A stretch of 22,114 nucleotides of DNA, taken from NCBI GenBank assembly GCA_002433235.1, contig DJHS01000013.1, positions 1 to 22,114 of the forward strand, given 5' to 3'. The translations under genes and the position numbers were made by a program. Source of the stretch: UBA6614 sp002433235 (GTDB lineage: Bacteria; Verrucomicrobiota; Verrucomicrobiia; Limisphaerales; UBA1100). A model generated the notes under the pieces. It made no database searches. It was not told where the DNA came from and was given only the letters and a program-made list of their open reading frames with translations. Position 1 is the stretch's first letter, and each line of letters begins with the position of its first letter. Below, piece after piece: positions 8,232 to 17,892 of this stretch.

Positions 8232-8653
8232 GAAACGGTCTCTGCGCCGGCAATTTCTGGGGATTTGTGGGCCTTGCGGATCAATTTCTTCAGCGTCGGC
8301 AAGTGTGCGTCTTCCAATTGCTTGAGGTACAGGCAGGATTTCCCAGTCTTGTGCGGACCCAGTTTTTCCAGCAACTCCGTTTGATTCTCCAAAATGCAAT
8401 GGAGGTAGAGCGAGAGATTTTGTTTCCGCGGCGAAAAGCCCACCGGAAACCAATCCCCCTCACTAGTCTTACCTCGATAACGAAAGGTTCCAAAACCGAC
8501 CATGGCCTTGCCCCACATGACGGGCGGTTCGCCGGTGATCTTTTGCATCAACGCCAGCAACACCTCGCAGTCAGCTCGTTGCTGTTCGTCCTTGATACCG
8601 GCAATGAATTTGCCCACATCGGCGGTGGTTTTCCGGGTTTTCAGTTTCCCCAT
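8228..8653 (-). CDS. DUF1801 domain protein
   Basis: 141 residues, no signal peptide, so cytoplasmic. The pattern fits DUF1801 (YdhG-like small alpha/beta fold): VGKFIAGIKDEQQRADCEVLL, EPPVMWGKAMVGFGTFRYRG, WFPVGFSPRKQNLSLYL, and a C-terminal GKSCLYLKQLEDAHLPTLKKLI. The biochemical role of the family is not established. The start ATG sits 1 nt after the TGA of the DUF6797/propeller gene, so it is almost certainly translated from the same mRNA. Its stop (TAG, 8230-8228) shares a CTAG with the stop of the convergent integrase-like gene. Confidence 0.88.
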   Translation of the reverse strand: MGKLKTRKTTADVGKFIAGIKDEQQRADCEVLLALMQKITGEPPVMWGKAMVGFGTFRYRGKTSEGDWFPVGFSPRKQNLSLYLHCILENQTELLEKLGPHKTGKSCLYLKQLEDAHLPTLKKLIRKAHKSPEIAGAETVS

Positions 8654-8654
8654 G

Positions 8655-10922
8655 TCATTTCAGTACATTCACCGTGCAATTGATTTCTGAGCGGACCGGC
8701 TCGCCTTTGGCGCCCTTGAGGTTGTAACGAATGCGGAGGGTCATGCACTTTTGCAGCTTTGGCATTTCGAGGGTGACCGTCTTACCGTCGAGGCTGACAG
8801 CGGCCTGAGTGATTTCCAGCGCATCGCGGCCCTGTTTGTTGGGGTCAGTGACTTTGTAATCGCGCGAGCCGTAGCCGCGAGTGCGGCGGTAGTTGCACAT
8901 TTCGGCGGCGTAACTGCCGGGGTCCGTGGCCGTAGCTTTGTCGAGTGGTTCGCTAAAAGTCAGGCTCACGCCCTTTTTGCTGGCGGAATATTTCACCGGC
9001 ACATGCAACGGTTTGCCGGTGTAGCGGAAGCGGTAGAAGCCGCCGGGCCGGTGTTTGTTGCCCGCCCAACCGAAGAGGCCGCAGGCATAGAGCTGGCCGT
9101 CGACCGGATGGAAGCGACCGCGCATCACGCCGGTGGGTGTTTCACCCAGGGGAATGCGACTCACGCCACCCTGCGGCACGCCGTCAACCTCCTCGTAGGG
9201 CACGGTGAACAGGCGGCCGGTGCCGTAGCTGAGGTTGATCAGGGTGCCCTTGAGCGGGCCCCATTTGTCACTGGTTACCCACAGCTGCTCGGCGGGTGAG
9301 CGGTCGACACTGTTGTGAATCCACACCACAGGCGGATCGTAATCCTCCGGGTCACGCCCGGGCACGTACGAGCCCATGTAGCCGTAGAAACCGTCCTGCT
9401 TGATTAGGTTGATGCGGTTCTTCGGAATCCAATGGCCTTCCTGGTCGCTGGCGAAATAGGTGCCGTCACCATTCACGGTCACGCCGTTGGGTGCGCGGAA
9501 GCCATTGGCGATGCGCCAGCTCTTGGAACCGTCCTTGCTCACCTTGATGATCGAACCGTGATGCGGTACCAGCCCGCTTTTCGCATGGCGCGCGGCCTTG
9601 GCAAAATAGAAATTGCCCTCCGAGTCGGTCTGCAAATCCATTGCGAACTCGTGAAAATGCTCGGTCACTTGATGATCGTTGTTAAAGTTCTCATAGAAGT
9701 CGGCCTCCCCATCGCCGTTCACGTCGTGAAGACGCGTGATCTGATCCCGGCAACACACATAGATGGCCTCGTCCACGATCTTCAATCCCAGCGGCTGGAA
9801 CATCCCCGCGGCAATGCGCCGCCAAGTCAGTTTGCCTTTCGGTTGCGCGAGGCCGCTGACAATCCAAACGTCCCCCTGCCAAGTGCAGACCGCCGCACGC
9901 TGGTTGTCCTTGAAAAAATCAAAGCCGCCCAGCCGCATCCAGGAATCCCATGGGTTGTTGTCCGGCAATTGAAACGTGTCAGTAGCATACGGCCCCGTCG
10001 CCAGACCGGACTGAATTTGCGTCTCCACCGTCTCCTTCCATTGAGTCTTGCCACCCGTGGTCAGGGCAAACAAGCTGGGGGGCGGCCCGGCCTTCTTCAC
10101 AGCGGCCACTGATTTTCTAAATTCATCCGTCCCGTCACGCGCACCTCTCCAGAGAACCACCTGCAGGCGCAACCCCTTATTGGCCGCCGGGACGCGCAGA
10201 CGCAGATTGGCCGCGTCATTCAAACTCCAAAGCCCCGAGCTGCCCAGCACCGCCGCATAGATCACCTTGCCCTCCGCAGCATCCACGGACACGAGGTCTT
10301 TCTCGCCCGCCAAATGCTTTGCGCCGCCCGTTCCCCGCGCCACCTGCATCACGATCTCCTCCCGCCCGGGAGCGAAATGGAAATTGCGCACGAACACATC
10401 CCCGTCCTGTAGCGAGGGGGATTCAAATACTCCACGTGCGCCTACCGTGTAGGACAACACCACCCGGCCGTCATTCACATACAACCCCTTGTAGTGTGCC
10501 CAAGCGCGGGGCAGTGGCCCGTAGGGTTTCTTGTCCAGACCCTCCACACGCTGGTCATCCGCCCACTTACCATCCGGGCTGCGCCAGCCCGGGCCCACCG
10601 GATTGGCAAACGACTGCTCACCACGGATCGAGGCATGCGCATTGTGACGACCATCAAACGAGATCCCGCGCCAATCCATGAAGTCACCTGTCCATCCCGC
10701 CGCACAGTTCAACAAGTCCGCGTCGTACAACATGAACGCCTTGCCCTTGGATACCCCACCTTCCCCGGCGTCCAGCCGGATGGCGATACCCTTGTTCACG
10801 ATCCCCGCCTGGGGAACTTCCAGAGAAGTGGACAGGTAAGGCCCGTAATTCATCGCATCCCATTTGCCCGCCCAAGCCGGGCAGGCCACAATCGCGGATA
10901 GAAAAAGAATGATGTGTTTCAT
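8655..10922 (-). CDS. DUF6797-like / sugar dehydrogenase-like propeller secreted protein
   Basis: 755 residues from the ATG at 10922. A GTG at 10997 would add 25 residues in front of a clear signal peptide (MKHIILFLSAIVACPAWA, then GKWDAMNYGPYL), so it is rejected. Residues 20-300 fit the DUF6797-like front domain (WDAMNYGPYLSTSLE, GIAIRLDAGEGG, MLYDADLL, RAWAHYKGLYV). Residues 315-635 form a propeller: GGFDFF, TWQGDVWIVSGL, a calcium-loop-like D399-V-N-G-D-G-E-A-D, HEFAMDLQTDSEGNFYF, GFRAPNGVTVNGDG and GRFHPVDGQLYACG. The last about 115 residues are an Ig-like segment (SLTFSEPLDKA, YRRTRGYGS) that parallels the same region in the plus-strand propeller gene. Likely a periplasmic glycan-oxidising or glycan-binding protein. 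It follows the PSD1-type gene after 93 nt on the same strand. Confidence 0.88.
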   Translation of the reverse strand: MKHIILFLSAIVACPAWAGKWDAMNYGPYLSTSLEVPQAGIVNKGIAIRLDAGEGGVSKGKAFMLYDADLLNCAAGWTGDFMDWRGISFDGRHNAHASIRGEQSFANPVGPGWRSPDGKWADDQRVEGLDKKPYGPLPRAWAHYKGLYVNDGRVVLSYTVGARGVFESPSLQDGDVFVRNFHFAPGREEIVMQVARGTGGAKHLAGEKDLVSVDAAEGKVIYAAVLGSSGLWSLNDAANLRLRVPAANKGLRLQVVLWRGARDGTDEFRKSVAAVKKAGPPPSLFALTTGGKTQWKETVETQIQSGLATGPYATDTFQLPDNNPWDSWMRLGGFDFFKDNQRAAVCTWQGDVWIVSGLAQPKGKLTWRRIAAGMFQPLGLKIVDEAIYVCCRDQITRLHDVNGDGEADFYENFNNDHQVTEHFHEFAMDLQTDSEGNFYFAKAARHAKSGLVPHHGSIIKVSKDGSKSWRIANGFRAPNGVTVNGDGTYFASDQEGHWIPKNRINLIKQDGFYGYMGSYVPGRDPEDYDPPVVWIHNSVDRSPAEQLWVTSDKWGPLKGTLINLSYGTGRLFTVPYEEVDGVPQGGVSRIPLGETPTGVMRGRFHPVDGQLYACGLFGWAGNKHRPGGFYRFRYTGKPLHVPVKYSASKKGVSLTFSEPLDKATATDPGSYAAEMCNYRRTRGYGSRDYKVTDPNKQGRDALEITQAAVSLDGKTVTLEMPKLQKCMTLRIRYNLKGAKGEPVRSEINCTVNVLK

Positions 10923-11015
10923 AAAAGGTCGGCGCAATTGTGGGGAAGAAAAGAGATTGTGCAAGCCCGACAAGACACGATTCGCACAGATTATCACAAA
11001 TTTAAACCCGCGCCT

Positions 11016-14000
11016 TCAGTGGTTAAACATAAACTCCGCGGAATTGATGATGACCCAAAGAAAATCCTCCGTGGCAACACGGCGTCCATCTGGATGGTTG
11101 GCAAAGAACTTGACCACGCGCTCCCGCTCCTTGTCGGTCGGTCGCCGGCTGAATGCGGCGAGATAAATCTCGTTGACGATCTGGCTGGCCGTCTTGTCAC
11201 CGTCGGCCAATCCACGGGCGCGGCCTTTTGTGTGGGTGATCTTCTGGTGCAATTTCTCCGCATGCATCATGTGCAACGCCTGCACGATGGTAGGCTTGGT
11301 GTTGCGTTCGCAGGGAGGATCACTACTGGAGTTGGGCCGGCCGAAGGCGTCGAGAAATTCGCTGCCTATCTTGAAATTCCACGTCTCCATCGCACGCGCG
11401 CCTGGCCAAGTGGCGGAAAAACTCTCCGGCACACCGGTAACATCACTCACCGCATCGAGTAACACCTCGGCACTGAGGCGACGACGATAGGCGCGGGAAA
11501 AATTCCGGGTGTCGCCAATGTTCGTCTCATTAGGCACTGAACTGAGTTGGTAGAGGCGGCTTCGCATTACGGCTCGAATGAGCGCTTTCTGGTCATATTT
11601 AAGCTTCACAAAATGCTTCGCCAGAGCATCCAGCAATGCCGCGTTCACCGGCGGATTGGAGGCGCGCATGTCATCCACCGGCTCCACCAAGCCACGCCCG
11701 AAGAAAGCGCCCCACACGCGGTTTACCATCGCACGCGCAAAGAACGGGTTTTCCGGCGCGGTCATCCAATCGACCAAGGCCTCACGTGGGTCGGTGCCAT
11801 CGGCCAATCCGGGCGCGGATGCATCCGGCGGCTTGGGCGCCAGCGTTTCACCTGTGACCGGATGTTTTACGCTTCCCTTGCCCCCATGAAAAAACCATTC
11901 CGTGCCACCCGAGATGGGCGGCGACACGCCCGATCCCTTGCGGCCAATTTCCCCGAAGAACGCCGAGAACGCATGGAAATCCGTGAGCGTCCATTTTTCA
12001 TTGGGGTGATTGTGACAACGCGCGCATTCCAGCCGTGTACCCAGAAATACTTGGCTGAAGATTTTTGCCAACTCCGGCGGTGTACGCTTGTCACGATATA
12101 CCACCGCCGGCCCAAACCGGTGTGTGCTGCCACTGGCTGCCACCATTGCCCGCGCAAACCGATCCATCGGTAGGTTGTCGCGAAACGCCTCGCGTAACCA
12201 TTGGTCGAGAATGTAAACGCTCTTCAAGCCCGCACGGTCCGGGTTTGGCCGCACGAGATCCGCCCATTTGTTCGCCCAATGATCGGCATACGCGGGATCC
12301 ACCAACAGCCGCTCAATGAGTCGCGCGCGCTTGTCGGCAGCCTTGTCTTCCAGAAATTTGTTGGCTTCTTCGGGTGTAGGCAGTCGTCCGATGGCATCCA
12401 GCGAGGCGCGCCGCAAAAACTCAGCATCCGTCGCCAGCACGGAAGGAAACAACCCCAACCGCTCAAACTGTTGGTGCGCCAGTTCATCAATGAAATTGTT
12501 CACCGACAACGCCTTGTACTTCGCCTCAGAAATTTTCTCCTCCGCCGGCACGGTGATGCGCGCAATGGCCACCTGCCCCATATAACGCACCAGAATGGTG
12601 CCCTCGCCGTTCACCTGCCCGACGGTCACCTTGCCGCTGTCATCCACCGTGGCAATCTCCCCGTCGTTGGAAACAAAGTCCGCCAAGGCCGTGATGTCAC
12701 GCTGACTGCCATCGGAAAATCGCGCGGTGGCCTTAAGGGCCCGGGCCTGTCCCTTGCGATAACTGCCAGTAGCGGGTGCCACGCTGATCCCCGCCAGCGC
12801 CGGCTCATCCTCACCCTTAAAAACCATCCCCTGCCCAATCCACTCCAGCAACACACGTTCGGAAGCCGACCCCGGCTTGATACGTTGCCCACCCTCATGT
12901 GGCAGGGCAAGAGCGGCCTTCTTTATCAGCAAACTTTCCGAGGGCAACGCGGGAAACACCCGACGTCCCCGGGCATCCCCGGTGATTTCCCGCCAGTCGC
13001 CGCGAGGATCATAGGAAAAGACGGAAAGCTTGAAGCCACTCTGTCCATCGGGCTTGGCGTGGCAGGAACCGGCATTGCAGCCTGCCTTGCTGAGAATGGG
13101 CAGGACATCCCTAACAAAACCCCGACTAACCTTTGGTGTCTCGGCAGCTTCCAACTCCAGTGTTGCCGCCAGCTTGTTGTTACGCCAAAGGTACACTGCA
13201 CCATTCTGGCCGGCAGCCGCCACCAGCTTGGCATCCGACGACATCGCCACCGCATGCAGCCGGCCCTCACCCCCAGTAAGCTTGCGTTCGCGAGCGGTGC
13301 TGGAGCGTTGCGCGCCATCGTGGCTTTTGATCTCCGTAAACATCCGCGCCAAGCCATCCTCACAGGATGTCGCCAGCGTCTTGTCATCCGGCGACCAGCT
13401 CACCCCGGTGACACCCCCCTTGTGAACCCGAATCTCCGTGAGCTTTTGCCGCGACTTCAAGTCCCAGATCAACAAATCACCATCGCCACCCGCAGTAGCC
13501 AACTGTGCGCCATCCCCATTGAACGCCAGCCCATAAACCGGCCCGTGATGCGCCTCAAACCGCGCCCATTCCTTGCGCGTCTTCACTTCCCAAATCTTGG
13601 CCACGGTATCGTCGCCACCCGTCGCCAGCCGGCGTCCATCCCGCGTCAACGCCAGCGCATGAACCGTGTCATCGTGTGCACGCCACTCCGCTACCTGCGC
13701 GCCATCGGAAAGATTCCACTGCCGCACCATCCCGCTGGAGCCCGCCACGCCGTCCGCCGTGAATACTGTCGCATTGTCTTCTCCAAAACAAATCGCCGTC
13801 ACTCTACCCTCCAGTGCCGTGATCTCGCGCGCCAGTTTCTGCTCCGCATTCCAAAGGCGTACAGTCCGATAGCCGCCAGTCGCCAGCCATTTCCCGTCAC
13901 CACTCCACGCCACCGATTGCACCCAGTCCCGGTGTCCTTCCAATGTTTCCAATACCTTGTTCTCCTCTTCCAACCCGTAAACCACCACCGCCGAGCCGCG

Positions 14001-14444
14001 CGCCACCGCCAGCCGGCCGGCATCCGGGGATAACGCCAATGCCAGGGCCGGACCGGAACCAACCGGCAATTCAGCCAGCCTGTCCCGCGCTGGGCGCGGA
14101 CGATCCTTTAGCAATTCCGCATCCCATTCCGCACCCGCGTCCACCCAATCCGCCAGGGCCTCAATGGCACGCGGCGAAAGCTGGCCCTTGGGCGGCATGT
14201 GCGGATCCGCGCTGGGCTGAAGCACTTGAATAAGGCGGCTGGCCGCCGCCTTGCCCGGCTGCAGTACCTTGCCGTTGTCGCCGCCGGACACCAGCGCCTC
14301 GCGCGTGGTGAGGTCAAGCCCACCCTTTTCCTTGTCCGGGTTGTGACATGAAAAACAGTTGGCCTTGAGCAACACCATCGCCTCAGGCGTGCCCGCCCAA
14401 AGCGGCATCGCCAGCAGCATGATAATGTAAATCGCGGCTCTCAT
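11016..14444 (-). CDS. Planctomycete-type cytochrome c / WD40 / DUF1549 / DUF1553 (PSD1) protein
   Basis: 1142 residues. Signal peptide MRAAIYIIMLLAMPLWA. Domains in order: PSCyt1 heme domain with C30-F-S-C-H34 and a later HMPPKG (possible axial Met); WD40 repeats at about 125-435 (for example EGHRDWVQSVAWSGDGKWLA, GGDDTVAKIWEV, GGDGDLLIWDL); a second Cys/His motif C456-NAGS-C-H462 (CX4CH); a BIG2-like Ig domain at about 567-631 (ARFSDGSQRDIT); DUF1549 (PSCyt2) from about 649, with C807-A-R-C-H811; and DUF1553 (PSD1) from about 885 (ENPFFARAMVNRVWGAFFGR, YRRRLSAEVLLDAVS). The family is envelope-associated in PVC bacteria and is suspected of electron transfer during polysaccharide degradation; no enzyme activity is assigned. 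It lies 70 nt after the sulfatase gene and is probably co-transcribed with it unless the repeat in that gap stops transcription. Confidence 0.92.
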   Translation of the reverse strand: MRAAIYIIMLLAMPLWAGTPEAMVLLKANCFSCHNPDKEKGGLDLTTREALVSGGDNGKVLQPGKAAASRLIQVLQPSADPHMPPKGQLSPRAIEALADWVDAGAEWDAELLKDRPRPARDRLAELPVGSGPALALALSPDAGRLAVARGSAVVVYGLEEENKVLETLEGHRDWVQSVAWSGDGKWLATGGYRTVRLWNAEQKLAREITALEGRVTAICFGEDNATVFTADGVAGSSGMVRQWNLSDGAQVAEWRAHDDTVHALALTRDGRRLATGGDDTVAKIWEVKTRKEWARFEAHHGPVYGLAFNGDGAQLATAGGDGDLLIWDLKSRQKLTEIRVHKGGVTGVSWSPDDKTLATSCEDGLARMFTEIKSHDGAQRSSTARERKLTGGEGRLHAVAMSSDAKLVAAAGQNGAVYLWRNNKLAATLELEAAETPKVSRGFVRDVLPILSKAGCNAGSCHAKPDGQSGFKLSVFSYDPRGDWREITGDARGRRVFPALPSESLLIKKAALALPHEGGQRIKPGSASERVLLEWIGQGMVFKGEDEPALAGISVAPATGSYRKGQARALKATARFSDGSQRDITALADFVSNDGEIATVDDSGKVTVGQVNGEGTILVRYMGQVAIARITVPAEEKISEAKYKALSVNNFIDELAHQQFERLGLFPSVLATDAEFLRRASLDAIGRLPTPEEANKFLEDKAADKRARLIERLLVDPAYADHWANKWADLVRPNPDRAGLKSVYILDQWLREAFRDNLPMDRFARAMVAASGSTHRFGPAVVYRDKRTPPELAKIFSQVFLGTRLECARCHNHPNEKWTLTDFHAFSAFFGEIGRKGSGVSPPISGGTEWFFHGGKGSVKHPVTGETLAPKPPDASAPGLADGTDPREALVDWMTAPENPFFARAMVNRVWGAFFGRGLVEPVDDMRASNPPVNAALLDALAKHFVKLKYDQKALIRAVMRSRLYQLSSVPNETNIGDTRNFSRAYRRRLSAEVLLDAVSDVTGVPESFSATWPGARAMETWNFKIGSEFLDAFGRPNSSSDPPCERNTKPTIVQALHMMHAEKLHQKITHTKGRARGLADGDKTASQIVNEIYLAAFSRRPTDKERERVVKFFANHPDGRRVATEDFLWVIINSAEFMFNH

Positions 14445-14450
14445 TTTCTT

Positions 14451-14508
14451 ACCACAGAGACATCGAGAGCACGGAGATTGTTCATTTTTTCTCTGTGTTC
14501 TCTGTGGT
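14451..14508. repeat. Imperfect inverted repeat (ACCACAGAGA type) between sulfatase and PSD1 genes
   Basis: ACCACAGAGA at 14451-14460 is the exact reverse complement of 14499-14508. An inner pair (14469-14477 with 14490-14498) matches at 7 of 9 positions. The left arm carries 8 extra bases, and the central loop is T-rich. It fills most of the 70-nt gap between two same-strand genes. Similar ACCACAGAG...CTCTGTGGT sequences recur between genes in many bacterial genomes, as far as I recall; here there is only one copy. It could act as an attenuator or be a mobile intergenic repeat. Confidence 0.6.
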
Positions 14509-14514
14509 GATAAA

Positions 14515-16263
<1,749 letters not shown>

Positions 16264-16277
16264 TCGCGGACTGTCGC

Positions 16278-16302
16278 GCAAAGAAACAAAGGGGCAAAGA
16301 AA
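16278..16302. repeat. Short direct repeat (GCAAAGAAA x2) upstream of the sulfatase
   Basis: GCAAAGAAA occurs at 16278-16286 and again at 16294-16302, a 16-nt period, with ACAAAGGG between the two copies. On the coding strand this reads TTTCTTTGC twice, 15 nt and more ahead of the sulfatase start. It may be a simple intergenic repeat or lie in the leader of the sulfatase mRNA. No regulator can be named. Confidence 0.5.
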
Positions 16303-16326
16303 TTTCGAGCCACCGACCAGCGGCGC

Positions 16327-17058
16327 TTACTGCTCATCCCAAAGCCGCTGGGGCACTGATGCATTCTCCTGAAATCCCAAGTGACTGACCGGCAACACTT
16401 CGGCATGTTGGTCAGCAAAGACAACCGTCGCGCGCTTCATGTGACGGTTCCAGATACGGCGCGCGCCCTGACCTTTTTTCCGGCGCCATTTGGGGCTGGA
16501 GGGGATTTCAAACTGCAACCGGTTGCGCGCCTCGCCCACAGTAGCCTCGCTGGGCCGCCATGCATCCGGAACATCACTGGGATTGGCAATTACGTCGGTA
16601 TCGCCAAAAACCACCGTCGCGGCCGGCGCGGCCAGTTCCGATTCCCGTTTCACATGACCACCGGCCACCAGTTCACTGTAGCCAATGCCGAACTGGCCGC
16701 GGCAGGAGGGACAATGCCAAATGTCCTCATGGCCGGCATACTCGCGCAGGAGGTCGGGCCAATAGGTGTGCTCGTCACTCGCGCCCGGCACCACGGAACC
16801 GCCTGGGCAAGCCTCGTTCTTTTTGAACGGCACAAACCGGCCGTCGTTGTTGTCGGCATAAGTGGCAAAGGCGGCGCCAATGTGACGGGAATTGTCGATA
16901 CACCGGTTGGCGCGGGATTGATGGCGCGCATGCGCCAACGCGGGAAGAATTAAGGCTCCCAAAAGACCCAGCACCACGAGAATGATCACCAACTCAATGA
17001 TGGTGAAACCGCGACGGCACACGGGTCGGACTGGTTGGGTATTCCAGCCGGGTAGCAT
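16327..17058 (-). CDS. Type II pseudopilin-like protein (prepilin cleavage motif, H-X9-DG-like)
   Basis: 243 residues. The prepilin signature is clear: G17 followed by F18-T-I-I-E22, placing Glu at mature position 5, then a hydrophobic helix (LVIILVVLGLLGALILPAL). Prepilin peptidase would cut after G17. The exported part has NRCIDNSRHIGAAFATYADN and NNDGRFVPF, both typical of the large PVC pseudopilin families (DUF1559-like and H-X9-DG). A C-P-S-C pair follows in WHCPSCRGQFGIGYSE. The C-terminal H-M-K-R-A-T-V-V-F-A-D segment matches the H-X9-DG motif except that the final Gly is Gln (FADQHAEV). PVC genomes carry many of these; a role in surface fibres or secretion is presumed, not shown. 63 nt separate it from the sulfatase downstream. 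Confidence 0.9.
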   Translation of the reverse strand: MLPGWNTQPVRPVCRRGFTIIELVIILVVLGLLGALILPALAHARHQSRANRCIDNSRHIGAAFATYADNNDGRFVPFKKNEACPGGSVVPGASDEHTYWPDLLREYAGHEDIWHCPSCRGQFGIGYSELVAGGHVKRESELAAPAATVVFGDTDVIANPSDVPDAWRPSEATVGEARNRLQFEIPSSPKWRRKKGQGARRIWNRHMKRATVVFADQHAEVLPVSHLGFQENASVPQRLWDEQ

Positions 17059-17065
17059 GCGCGGG

Positions 17066-17093
17066 AGAGTACCTAACGAAATCCATTAGTCAA
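17066..17093 (-). promoter_or_regulatory. Possible sigma70-like promoter for the pseudopilin gene
   Basis: On the minus strand, TTGACT (17093-17088) and TACTCT (17071-17066) are separated by 16 nt. The -35 matches the consensus well; the -10 keeps only the T-A...T positions. Transcription would begin near 17059, immediately at the ATG, giving a leaderless mRNA. That agrees with the lack of a ribosome site. Low confidence. Confidence 0.25.
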
Positions 17094-17130
17094 CCCCGAT
17101 TTGGGAAAACATCGAGCCCTATTCTCAGGG

Positions 17131-17880
17131 TCAACCTGCCTTGGGCATCACCTTGGGCAGTACCCATTCCGTCACCTTGCGCACCATCGTCGGCAGCGCC
17201 TCGGGGTCCGTGTCGGCATCAAAGACATGGTCGCAGTTGGGAATTTCAAACAGCTCCTTGGGTTCGTTGGCTCGAGCAAAAATTTCGCGCGATTCCTCAA
17301 TCGGCACCACGTCATCCGCCTCCCCATGCACCAGCAGCCATGGCACATTGATGTGCGGGGCAAACTCCAGCACGGAGCCGATCTGGTTCATGTCATCCAC
17401 AAATGTCCGCGAGAGCGGACACTCCGGCTTGTCCCACATGGTTCCTTGTCCCGGGGTTACGTCGCCAAATTCCACCTGCGCAAACTTGGCTGTGTGCACC
17501 ATGCCCGCCAGCGAAACTAGCGCGTTGATGCGCGGCTCGTGCGGCGCACACATGACCCCCACCGCGCCGCCCATGCTGTGGCCCACGTAGACAATCTGCG
17601 GCGCATCGATCGCGGCAATGACCGATCTTAAATCCTGCACCTCCTTCGAGGGGCAGGAATCCTCGAACCGCCCCTCCGAGGCACCATTACCGGAAAAGGA
17701 AAAACGCAGTGCCGAGACCCCCGCCGCCGCCATCCCCGCCGCCAAGGCCAACACAAACTCGCGATCCTTGTTGGCCGTCACGCCATGACCGATCACCACC
17801 ACCGCCTCGCAGGCGCCCAGCGCCTTGTGAAACTCGTAGTCCAGCTTCTCCCCCTGCGAATTGCGAATTTCCTTATCCAT
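17131..17880 (-). CDS. Alpha/beta hydrolase (serine esterase/lipase-like)
   Basis: 249 residues, no signal peptide, so cytoplasmic. The alpha/beta hydrolase fold is evident: VVVIGHGVTANKDREF gives the oxyanion strand, RFSFSGNGASEG follows, and the nucleophile elbow is G-H-S102-M-G-G. The acid is D190 (or D189) in VHGEADDVVP and the base is H218 in NCDHVF, completing a triad. Length and layout fit small carboxylesterase/acyl hydrolase-like proteins; the substrate is not readable. It begins 12 nt after the methyltransferase stop and is the last gene of the UbiA-like/methyltransferase/hydrolase cluster. Confidence 0.92.
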   Translation of the reverse strand: MDKEIRNSQGEKLDYEFHKALGACEAVVVIGHGVTANKDREFVLALAAGMAAAGVSALRFSFSGNGASEGRFEDSCPSKEVQDLRSVIAAIDAPQIVYVGHSMGGAVGVMCAPHEPRINALVSLAGMVHTAKFAQVEFGDVTPGQGTMWDKPECPLSRTFVDDMNQIGSVLEFAPHINVPWLLVHGEADDVVPIEESREIFARANEPKELFEIPNCDHVFDADTDPEALPTMVRKVTEWVLPKVMPKAG

Positions 17881-17892
17881 CCCGGCCGGGTT

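Noticed and set aside
8232..8653. Missing recombinase catalytic domain split off by a frameshift downstream of the integrase-like gene
   Set aside because: The region is fully used by the DUF1801 gene on the other strand, and no R-H-R-Y pattern was seen on the plus strand.
10923..10997. Upstream GTG extending the DUF6797/propeller protein by 25 residues
   Set aside because: It would also bury the signal peptide that begins at the ATG at 10922.
12201..14033. 610-codon plus-strand open frame opposite the PSD1-type gene
   Set aside because: The opposite strand encodes WD40, BIG2 and DUF1549 domains; this frame is Arg/His/Pro-rich with no domain pattern.
17102..17130. Terminator after the alpha/beta hydrolase gene
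   Set aside because: Only a 4-bp stem (CCCT / AGGG) with a short T-run is visible; too weak to call.
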